From: Peribacillus sp. ACCC06369
GTDB lineage: Bacteria > Bacillota > Bacilli > Bacillales > DSM-1321
Length of the DNA: 64,000 nucleotides
Direction: 5' to 3'
Assembly: GCF_030348945.1 (NCBI RefSeq)
Contig: NZ_JAUCEN010000001.1
Coordinates: 62,001 to 126,000, forward strand
Of the stretch, positions 57,287 through 64,000 are shown piece by piece. Both the position numbers and the translations under genes were made by a program. The notes under the pieces are model-generated. The model searched no databases and was not told the DNA's origin. It saw nothing but the letters and a program-made list of their open reading frames with translations. Within the stretch, counting starts at the first letter, position 1. Every line of letters starts with the position of its first letter.

Positions 57287-59174
57287 ATCGAGTAGGAGGA
57301 GGCGCCTAGCCTCCGACCTCTCACACCACCGTACATACCGTTCGGTATACGGCGGTTCAGTTTAAGTCTGACGTAGTTTTGTATATCGTTCATATAGATT
57401 TACTAACCCTTGGTGGTGCCAATAAACATTATTAAGGGTTTTGTCTAGAATAGGACTATGCGCTATGCGCCAATAACCCTTTCTGCTATTTCCCCATTCA
57501 TACGCTTTTCCAAATGGGGCGCCTAATCCTTTGAGTTTCCTCACTCTCGTTCTTGGCAATTTCCATTGCTTCCATAGGCACATCCTGAGTCTTCTTCGAA
57601 TCCATGAATCTAAATTCTTCAAAACGTTCGGAGTATCAATGAGGGCGAAATAACCCATCCAACCTCTAAGGTATTGCTTTAACTTATTTATTCGGAGTTT
57701 CATGGGTTTCGGTAATTTTCTCGAGGTCATTTCCCTGATTCGTTTCTTTACTCTCTTCACCGTTTGTTTAGCCAGTAGAACCTTCGGGTTCTTCTTTGAC
57801 TTCGTGAAACTAAAACCGAGAAACGTTCTGTTCCAAGGGCGATCATACTTCGACTTCTCGTAGTTGACCTTTAGCTTCAGTTTATTTTCAATGAAGCTTG
57901 AGATATTTCCCATTGCACGTTTGGCGGCTTTTCGTGTCTTCACAAAGATAGTACTGTCATCCGCATACCTTACGAATCGAAGATTGCGTTTCTCTAGTTC
58001 TTTATCTAAATCGTCTAACATGATATTAGATAATAAAGGACTTAACGGACCTCCTTGCGGAGTTCCCTCCTCACTTTTATGAAAAAGTCCGCCTATCATA
58101 ATGCCTGCTTGAAGGAATCTACGAATCAGTTTGAGAACTCGTTTATCTTCAATTTTCCGCTCTAACATTCCCATGAGCTTGTCATGATTCACTTTATCGA
58201 AGAACTTCTCCAAGTCCATATCCACTACCCATGTATAACCTTCGGTTATATAGGACTTTGCCTTTCGAACCGCCTGGTGCCCTTGTTTGTTAGGGCGAAA
58301 ACCATAGCTATTCTCCGAAAAGGTTGAGTCATATATCCTGGTTAATATTTGGGCAATGGCTTGTTGAATGAAACGGTCTAGAACGGTTGGAATACCCAAT
58401 AGCCGAACTCCGCCGTTTGGTTTCGGGATTTCGATACGACGGACGGGCTGCGGTTGATAGGTACCCTGTAAAAGGGCAGTTTTCATGTTGTACCATTCAG
58501 TTGCGAGGTGCGGTCTCAGGTTTTGAACCGGCATTCCATCTACACCATGGCTTCCCTTATTTCTTTCTACACGCTTCAATGCCTGTATTAAGTTTTCCCT
58601 CTCTAGTATCTGTTCCATTAACATCGTTGATATCCTTTCTACGTGGATAAATGGTCTATTTGTGCCTTTATCTGCTCCACCCTTTTGAAGTTCCCCGTGT
58701 ATTCACCACTTCTTCCTTCAAATAAGTTCCGTTAGGAATTGTTTGCTTCTTCGCAGATAACGAACGCCTAGTATTCATCCTCCTTAATCTGTTCGGTCCT
58801 TCCTTATCTTCTCGAGTAGACAAGTACTATGACCTCTGCTGACTTCTGATGATTCAGCTGTCCATCACTGGACAGGTTACCAAGTGTACTTGGCTGTCAT
58901 CAGACCTCCCCGGGTAAGAGTGCAATCTTTCCCTCCATCTATCTGCTTCATTTACTCTGTACCACCTTCGGCAGTAAGGACTTTGTTTTGTTTCGCAAAC
59001 TCATCCAATGATACCTAGCCTTATATGAAGTTCGTGTTCCTCAGACCGGAGGTTTGCCGCTTGCTTCCTTCAGATTCCACGTCACCATGGACACCCTTGC
59101 ATTAAGCTAACCATTACTACTGCCTTCATGGCTCGGGACTCACACCCTATAGATTGCACCCATGCCGGGCGCAC
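57287..59174 (-). mobile_element. Group II intron, class C, second copy
   Basis: 1888 nt, the same length and nearly the same sequence as 17856-19743 but inverted. 5' end at 59174 (GTGCGCCCGG), 3' end at 57287 (CTCGAT). 5' exon is the interspersed repeat hairpin AGCTATCTTTAAGGCAGCT plus TTTTTC; 3' exon is TTTATGCAACTATCGG. The two inverted copies could promote inversion of the 38-57 kb between them. Confidence 0.92.
57362..58624 (-). CDS. ltrA: Group II intron reverse transcriptase/maturase, second copy
   Basis: 420 residues, identical by eye to the protein at 18406 except Gln for Lys in TYQPQPVRR. Carries the intact YADD catalytic motif and maturase domain. Both introns therefore look recently mobile or converted. 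Confidence 0.95.
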   Translation of the reverse strand: MLMEQILERENLIQALKRVERNKGSHGVDGMPVQNLRPHLATEWYNMKTALLQGTYQPQPVRRIEIPKPNGGVRLLGIPTVLDRFIQQAIAQILTRIYDSTFSENSYGFRPNKQGHQAVRKAKSYITEGYTWVVDMDLEKFFDKVNHDKLMGMLERKIEDKRVLKLIRRFLQAGIMIGGLFHKSEEGTPQGGPLSPLLSNIMLDDLDKELEKRNLRFVRYADDSTIFVKTRKAAKRAMGNISSFIENKLKLKVNYEKSKYDRPWNRTFLGFSFTKSKKNPKVLLAKQTVKRVKKRIREMTSRKLPKPMKLRINKLKQYLRGWMGYFALIDTPNVLKNLDSWIRRRLRMCLWKQWKLPRTRVRKLKGLGAPFGKAYEWGNSRKGYWRIAHSPILDKTLNNVYWHHQGLVNLYERYTKLRQT

Positions 59175-59232
59175 GAAAAAGCTGCCTTAAAGATAGCTCC
59201 GATCTTCAGCTAACGCACTCGTTAGTTCACAA
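59175..59232 (-). repeat. Interspersed repeat, left arm and hairpin (minus strand)
   Basis: On the minus strand: GAACTAACGAGTGCGTTAGCTGAA, GGAGCTATCTTTAAGGCAGCT, TTTTTC, then the intron. The other half is at 57265-57286 (TTTATGCAACTATCGGTGCA). Confidence 0.82.
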
Positions 59233-59289
59233 GGAACCCTTCTTATTAGGTTCACTATTGCAGATTTATTTTATCTTTTGTTGAACTTC

Positions 59290-59545
59290 ACTCCCGTATT
59301 TCTCTCCTACTAAACAGCTAATTGAATCCATCTCATTTTCCTCACGGCTAGTTGCTTCTTTAGTTCCACTTCCATTTTCCGAAGCTTGCAGAAAATTTCG
59401 GTCATCATACCGAGGGACGAATAAAACCTCTCCTTAGAAAAAAGCAACTTCCTCGCACCACGTCTCCATTTATCATAATTCCTACACCTGGACCTTTTTG
59501 ACCGGAATACATATATATGAGATTGATTGGCCTTATAAATAATGA
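59290..59545 (-). pseudogene. Internal fragment of a ROK-family regulator
   Basis: The minus strand reads, with frameshifts, Y-V-F-R-S, G-P-G-x-G-I-M-I-N-G-D-V-V-R-G, GEVLFVPRYDDRNF and ENGSGTKEA. This matches residues about 210-285 of the intact ROK regulator at 32079 both as protein and nucleotide sequence. Both ends are missing. It lies just downstream of the sucrose genes and may be the relic of their former regulator, which is inference. Confidence 0.7.
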
Positions 59546-59570
59546 TCACAGTAAGGTAGTTTAAAACTTG

Positions 59571-60581
59571 TTACAGATTTCCATTCTCGCCCCTCTTTGT
59601 TGCTGCCCGTTGAGTAGATATAAAATTTAATACATGTCGTTTTCCAGGTGCTGCCTGAATAGCTCCTTTTACGGAAGCAGTGAGTGCTCCACTTGCATTT
59701 GCAAAAGTAAGTAATCGTTGATGATTTTCACTCACTCTTTCACATAGATTTTCATTAGATATTTCAAGTGACACTAGTTCGGATAAGAAACCTCCGATAA
59801 ATGCATCACCTGCCCCAGTTGTATCCGAAACAATTACTTTAAATCCTTTGTCTTCATATTCCTCTCCATTTTTCAAATAAATATTTGCGCCATCGCTTCC
59901 TTTTGTATATACGACTACTTTCACGTTACCGACAAAAAGGGATTTAATCGCTTCTTTTTCCTTATTAATATTTGTTATAAAATATAATTCTTCATCGGAT
60001 ACTTTTACAATATCAGCTAGAGGCAAGAAGTTTAGTATGGTACGCCGACAGCTTTCTTCATCAGGCCATAAAGGAAGCCTGACATTAGGGTCAAAACTTA
60101 CTATTCCACCCATTTTATTAAATCTGTCTATCACTTTTATATGAGTTTGTTTCATTGGACTTTCAACTAAATCCACTGAGCAAAAGTGCAGAAGATCTCC
60201 TTGATTAAACCACTCTGACTTCACCTCATCTGGTGAAAGTAATAAATCAGCTGTATTCTTTCGATAAAAATTAAAACTTCTTTCTCCAAAATTATCTACA
60301 GATACAAAGGCTAATCCAGTTTCCCCTTCATCGCTTCGAATAATATAGGAAGTGTCTACATTATTTCCTCGAAGCACATCCATTAAATAATCACCAAAAT
60401 TATCATTAGCTATCTTGGTTAGCATGACGGAATTCCCACCATATTTTGCAATTGCAATCGCAACGTTCATAGGAGCTCCACCGGCAACACGTTCGAAACT
60501 AGTAACCTCTTTTAAAGATCTTTCTTTTTGAATAGGAATAAAATCAATTAATGTCTCACCAATACAAAAAACCTTTTTCAA
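59571..60581 (-). CDS. scrK: Fructokinase (PfkB family)
   Basis: About 336 residues. FCIGETLIDFIP at the start, substrate loop GGAPMNVAIAIAKYG (PfkB signature 1), and VSDTTGAGDAFIGGFLSEL (PfkB signature 2) with catalytic Asp in GAGDAF near residue 255. It phosphorylates the fructose released by sucrose-6-phosphate or sucrose hydrolysis. I start at TTG 60581, with AGGGGTG upstream; a GTG three codons earlier is an alternative. Last gene of the sucrose operon. Confidence 0.88.
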   Translation of the reverse strand: MKKVFCIGETLIDFIPIQKERSLKEVTSFERVAGGAPMNVAIAIAKYGGNSVMLTKIANDNFGDYLMDVLRGNNVDTSYIIRSDEGETGLAFVSVDNFGERSFNFYRKNTADLLLSPDEVKSEWFNQGDLLHFCSVDLVESPMKQTHIKVIDRFNKMGGIVSFDPNVRLPLWPDEESCRRTILNFLPLADIVKVSDEELYFITNINKEKEAIKSLFVGNVKVVVYTKGSDGANIYLKNGEEYEDKGFKVIVSDTTGAGDAFIGGFLSELVSLEISNENLCERVSENHQRLLTFANASGALTASVKGAIQAAPGKRHVLNFISTQRAATKRGENGNL

Positions 60582-60598
60582 TGTATTCACCCCTAAAC

Positions 60599-60628
60599 AA
60601 GGAACAAGTGTCTAGACACTTGTTCCTT
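60599..60628. promoter_or_regulatory. Perfect 30-bp palindrome between hydrolase and fructokinase genes
   Basis: AAGGAACAAGTGTCT followed immediately by its exact reverse complement AGACACTTGTTCCTT. Located between the sacA-like stop and the fructokinase start, with no T-run. It may be an intercistronic RNA hairpin (processing or partial termination) or an operator. Confidence 0.6.
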
Positions 60629-60641
60629 GTTCCTTGTTATT

Positions 60642-62114
60642 TTATTTCCAGATGTCTTTTAGGTTCCAATAGGTTATTTCCTTGACTTGTACATCACCCT
60701 TCTCAGTAAATAACTCAATTCCTAGTCTATCTTCATTCGGATAGATACGACTTGTCATGGTCGTTTGTCCATCATTCGCAAAGATTTCAATGGAGGATCG
60801 ATCAATAAATACACGTAGGGAAAGCTCTTTATTTGTCTCAAGTATTGTGTTTCTAACACCATCTTCCACTTTTCCTGACTTGGAGCAATCAAGTGTTAGC
60901 TGTTGTTTATCTAAGTGATACGTTAATACTGTTTCTTCGTGGTGAACTCCACGAATTTTTAGACCTACAGATTGAGCACTACAATTAGTTAAGTCAAACA
61001 CAGCTTTCACTTCAAGTAAATCCTCTTTCGTTTCTATCAAATAGCTTTCAGAAATGGATTGATTTGTACACTCATTGTGTTCAGAATCTCGTAATAAGAC
61101 TAATTCCCCAACAGGATTCATTAAAATCTTGTTATGATCCCCTAGTGTTATTTCGCGTGGTAATGTTAAGGCTCCACACCATCCATCTGCTTTAGTTGGC
61201 ATGTTTGACTCCCACATATCCATCCAACCAATCGCAATTCGACGACCTTTATCATCTAATAGTGTTTGAACTGCATAAAAGTCATGTCCATTATCTAATT
61301 CAGTAAATGACCCATGAACAAACTCGTTTGTTTCGTAATTATAATCTCCAACCAAATAACCTGTTTGGAATAGATTATTATATAAATCTCCATTTGATTT
61401 AATACCTTGAGGAGAGATCATTAGAATATATTTTCCATCTAATTCAAAGAAGTCCGGACACTCCCACATATATCCAAGCGAGCCATCACTTTGTGCAAGA
61501 ACACCAATGTATTCCCACTTCAATAGATCAGAAGAACGGTATAAAATAACTCTTCCGACATTCTCCTTCGTCGAATTTCCTAAAACCATGTACCAGGCAT
61601 CATTGTGCTTCCACACCTTTGGATCACGGAAGTGATGTGCACTATCTACTGGTGGTTTAGCAATAACCGGATTTTCTCCAACTTTCTCAAATGTTATGCC
61701 ATCCGTACTGACCGCAATATTTTGATTTTGATAGAAGAGATCTTTTTCCTTGTCTGTATAGTGATGTCCTGTATAGATTAGGGTTAGTTCACCATTATTA
61801 TCAACGGCGCTTCCTGAGAAACATCCATCTGTATCACAAGCATCCCCAGGAGCTAAAGCAACAGGCAAATGCTCCCAATGAATGAGATCTTTACTTTTTA
61901 TATGGCCCCAATGCATTGGCCCCCAATTTGCATCATATGGATGGCATTGATAAAATGCATGATATTCCCCTTTATACTGTGTGAAACCGTTCGGGTCATT
62001 AATCCAGTTAGCTGGAGCCATGATATGGTAACCTAATCGATAACGATTATTTATTTTTGTCTTTGCATTCTTCAGTGCCTCTTCAGCCTGTTTAATTCTA
62101 TTAATTGTTAACAT
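60642..62114 (-). CDS. scrB: Sucrose-6-phosphate hydrolase / beta-fructofuranosidase (GH32)
   Basis: 490 residues. The GH32 catalytic triad is visible: nucleophile Asp40 in WINDPNG, transition-state Asp in FRDPKVW (about 164) and acid/base Glu218 in WECPDFF. The C-terminal beta-sandwich carries LRVFIDRSSIEIFANDGQTTMTSRIYP. Length matches ScrB/SacA. AGGAGG lies before the ATG. No PTS gene is seen; beside a LacY-type symporter the natural substrate may be unphosphorylated sucrose. Confidence 0.93.
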   Translation of the reverse strand: MLTINRIKQAEEALKNAKTKINNRYRLGYHIMAPANWINDPNGFTQYKGEYHAFYQCHPYDANWGPMHWGHIKSKDLIHWEHLPVALAPGDACDTDGCFSGSAVDNNGELTLIYTGHHYTDKEKDLFYQNQNIAVSTDGITFEKVGENPVIAKPPVDSAHHFRDPKVWKHNDAWYMVLGNSTKENVGRVILYRSSDLLKWEYIGVLAQSDGSLGYMWECPDFFELDGKYILMISPQGIKSNGDLYNNLFQTGYLVGDYNYETNEFVHGSFTELDNGHDFYAVQTLLDDKGRRIAIGWMDMWESNMPTKADGWCGALTLPREITLGDHNKILMNPVGELVLLRDSEHNECTNQSISESYLIETKEDLLEVKAVFDLTNCSAQSVGLKIRGVHHEETVLTYHLDKQQLTLDCSKSGKVEDGVRNTILETNKELSLRVFIDRSSIEIFANDGQTTMTSRIYPNEDRLGIELFTEKGDVQVKEITYWNLKDIWK

Positions 62115-62126
62115 CCTAACATCCTC

Positions 62127-63368
62127 CTATATTATCTTTCGTAACCTTTCCACATTGCCATTTAAGCCCTTTCTTTTTTTAGAACCTTTTAAAGTAAAGA
62201 TTGAAATAATGGTAAAACAAAAAACCATGATTCCCATGATGAGATAGGTGTTACGAAATCCTACACTGTCATATAATCCACCTGCAAGTGGTGAAAGAAT
62301 AGATGCACCTACCTGAGATGCAAATTGGAAACCAACTAGATAAAGCACAGAAGATAGGCGGGTATCGAAATTCGCTGCTAAATATTTAAAAATAGCAATT
62401 AGCATTATAGGCAATTCTAGAGCATGAATTAATTTCATCGAAGAAATTCCGATTGGCCCAACAACAATTCCAGAACCGATGATTCGGAAGGCCATTAAAA
62501 ATCCTGCTAGAATTAAACTATTCTTTACACCAAACTTATTTACGATAAACGGAGCAAGAAACATCATTCCAGCCTCTAAAAATACTTGGAACGAGTTTAG
62601 ATATCCGAATACTTGATTGCCTAACGATTCAGTCGGAAATAAAGAGGCGTAATAAAGAGGGAATTGCTGATCATAAACACTGTATACGCATGTCACCCCA
62701 ATTATGTACATCATGAAAAACCAGAAATCTTTTAATAAAAAAAGTTGTCCAACGTCTTTTAATTTAATAGAATCAGCTTTATTCATCTCTTGATCCGTCA
62801 TTTCTATTTTCACAGACATAATAATGGCCACTAATATGATTGCTGAAACAGATGCAACCCAGAAATTGATATTTGGATTAATATTAAACAGCTGTCCTGC
62901 AAAAAATGTAGCTGCCGCCCACCCTAAAGAGCCCCACATTCTCGATTTTCCATACTCGAAATCATATTTACGGCTAATCTTCTCAATATATGATTCAATC
63001 GCTCCAATACCAGCTAGAAAAGCAACTGCTAAATAGATTCCTCCAACAACCGCGCCCCAAAAGACATTGTATTTTAATAATGGTCCATAGATGAAGATAT
63101 AAAATGGTCCTACAAATACGAGAAGCAAACTAATGAAAGATAATATTTTTTTCTTTAAACCTATTTTGTCAGATATATAACCATATAGTGGCTGCATACA
63201 TAAGGCGAAGATAGCGTTTACAGAAAAGATAATACCTGTAGCTGACCCACTTAAATTTATTTCTTGTCCTAACCAAATGGAAAATAAAGAGTAACTAGAA
63301 GACCAAGTAAAAAAGAAAAAGAAAAAATACGCACTTAACATCCAATACAGCTTTTTTGAAACTTTCAA
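62127..63368 (-). CDS. LacY-family oligosaccharide:H+ symporter (sucrose permease-like)
   Basis: About 413 residues with 12 helices of the LacY/RafB/CscB family: WMLSAYFFFFFFTWSSSYSLFSIWLGQEINLSGSATGIIFSVNAIFALCMQPLYGYISDKIGLKKKIL, and FEYGKSRMWGSLGWAAATFFAGQLF mid-protein. Start at TTG 63368 with AAAGGAG 9 bases upstream; the longer frame to 63422 lacks a site. 12 bases separate it from the hydrolase gene. Uptake of sucrose or a related disaccharide is inferred from context. Confidence 0.87.
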   Translation of the reverse strand: MKVSKKLYWMLSAYFFFFFFTWSSSYSLFSIWLGQEINLSGSATGIIFSVNAIFALCMQPLYGYISDKIGLKKKILSFISLLLVFVGPFYIFIYGPLLKYNVFWGAVVGGIYLAVAFLAGIGAIESYIEKISRKYDFEYGKSRMWGSLGWAAATFFAGQLFNINPNINFWVASVSAIILVAIIMSVKIEMTDQEMNKADSIKLKDVGQLFLLKDFWFFMMYIIGVTCVYSVYDQQFPLYYASLFPTESLGNQVFGYLNSFQVFLEAGMMFLAPFIVNKFGVKNSLILAGFLMAFRIIGSGIVVGPIGISSMKLIHALELPIMLIAIFKYLAANFDTRLSSVLYLVGFQFASQVGASILSPLAGGLYDSVGFRNTYLIMGIMVFCFTIISIFTLKGSKKRKGLNGNVERLRKII

Positions 63369-63488
63369 TTTAATTGCTCCTTTTACTAGACATGTGTAAA
63401 GAAATGAATAACTAGTTAACAATATGAAAAAGAAGAATTAGAAATGTGAATTTAAGTCCATACATGGTTGTTAATGATGATACACTCT

Positions 63489-64000
63489 CTATTTAATGCC
63501 TGTACCTGAACCACCAATCCCCTCTAAAATATAACGTTGAGCCACAATATAGATAATAATCAATGGAACGGTGGATATCGTCAGTACAGCCATGACTTGG
63601 TTAGTATAAACCGGATCTGTACTATTAATTGCTGTAATCGCTACTTGGATCGGAAATTTCGACTTGTCTGTCAAGACCATCAGAGGCCAGATATAGTCAT
63701 TCCAACTTCCGATAAAAGCCAATGTTCCAACAGTGGCAACAGCTGGTTTAGACATCGGTAGCATGATCCGCCAGAAAACTTGCCATGTATTTGCCCCATC
63801 CAATTTTGCCGATTCAATAATCTCTGTTGGAATCGCCATAAAAAAGTTCCGGAACAAATAGATATTGAATGCCCCTGCCAACGCTGGCAAAATAACCGCG
63901 AGACGTGTATCCACTAATCCAATGCTATGAATAATGGTAAATTGAGAGATTAAGATAGTTTCAAATGGCACGATTAAAATAGCCAATAAAAGACCAAACA
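63489..64000 (-). CDS. Carbohydrate ABC transporter permease (MalG-type), partial
   Basis: C-terminal about 170 residues; the frame runs off the window end (FGLLLAILIVPFETILISQF continues from the edge). The EAA loop is IESAKLDGANTWQVFWRIMLPMSKPAVATVGTLAFIGSWNDYIWPLMVL, the signature of sugar ABC permeases of the MalG/MsmG group. Upstream of the LacY-type symporter on the same strand. A second sugar-uptake route in the same operon is likely. Confidence 0.9.
   Translation of the reverse strand, partial: FGLLLAILIVPFETILISQFTIIHSIGLVDTRLAVILPALAGAFNIYLFRNFFMAIPTEIIESAKLDGANTWQVFWRIMLPMSKPAVATVGTLAFIGSWNDYIWPLMVLTDKSKFPIQVAITAINSTDPVYTNQVMAVLTISTVPLIIIYIVAQRYILEGIGGSGTGIK

Noticed and set aside
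59310..59549. 79-codon minus-strand frame considered as a gene
   Set aside because: Nucleotide comparison shows it is a frameshifted piece of a ROK regulator gene.
1..64000. tRNA, rRNA, classic riboswitch and replication-origin features
   Set aside because: No cloverleaf, rRNA segment, conserved riboswitch core, or dnaA/rep gene with iterons could be recognised by eye.

Overview
The window looks like accessory DNA of a low-GC, spore-forming Bacillaceae bacterium. The species is not determined, and chromosome versus large plasmid cannot be settled from this sequence. Evidence: strong AGGAGG-type ribosome sites, a SigH-like sigma factor, a GerAB germination permease, an RsbR-like STAS protein, a BclA-like collagen protein, a Bacillus-type blaI-blaR1-bla locus, DUF1048/PadR cassettes and DUF4083-type small membrane proteins.

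Layout. 0-6 kb: GntP permease, truncated aldehyde dehydrogenase, tyrosine recombinase facing a double-HTH DNA-binding protein, AlkD-like repair protein. 6-15 kb: SigH paralogue, inducible class A beta-lactamase locus with three BlaI operators, MFS/SnoaL/TetR module. 15-26 kb: IS1111-type IS110 element, PhzF protein, group IIC intron, methyltransferase/two-component/TVP38 operon, second IS110 element with a nonsense mutation. 26-36 kb: GerAB orphan, ParB-like protein, LysR/tautomerase/CMD module, RsbR-like protein, ROK regulator with VOC protein and MFS transporter, broken acetyltransferase. 36-42 kb: three paralogous PadR/DUF1048/ABC-transporter cassettes in different states of decay. 42-47 kb: Tn3-family debris and a Tn3-like element carrying a possible nucleotide-processing effector and an IS3 element. 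47-57 kb: HxlR/SDR pair, XerS-like recombinase beside a HepT/MntA module with broken HepT, collagen-like spore protein, another IS3 element. 57-64 kb: second group II intron, then a sucrose operon on the minus strand (ABC permease, LacY-type symporter, sucrose-6-phosphate hydrolase, fructokinase).

The most unusual theme is a short interspersed repeat of about 85-95 bp, seen in some 16 full or partial copies. It has a palindromic left arm (core CTAACGGGTGCGTTAG), a central terminator-like hairpin (GAGCTG...CAGCTC plus T-run) and a palindromic right arm (core CTAACGGGGCAGGTTAG). Complete copies end in a 13-bp terminal inverted repeat. The repeat is a landing pad: both group IIC introns sit exactly after its hairpin T-run, an IS1111-type element sits at a CT dinucleotide in its right arm, and a second IS110 element interrupts its T-run. 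Two nearly identical elements of about 376 bp with no transposase gene sit at the same CT. Their interior carries sequences that read like the target guides of an IS110 bridge RNA matching the repeat. I propose that they are non-autonomous, bridge-RNA-only IS110-family elements.

Many genes are decaying (gabD, hepT, maltose acetyltransferase, two DUF1048 genes, IS4 and Tn3 transposases, ROK and ABC fragments), as expected of a recombination-rich accessory region. All family assignments are by eye from sequence motifs; no searches were run.
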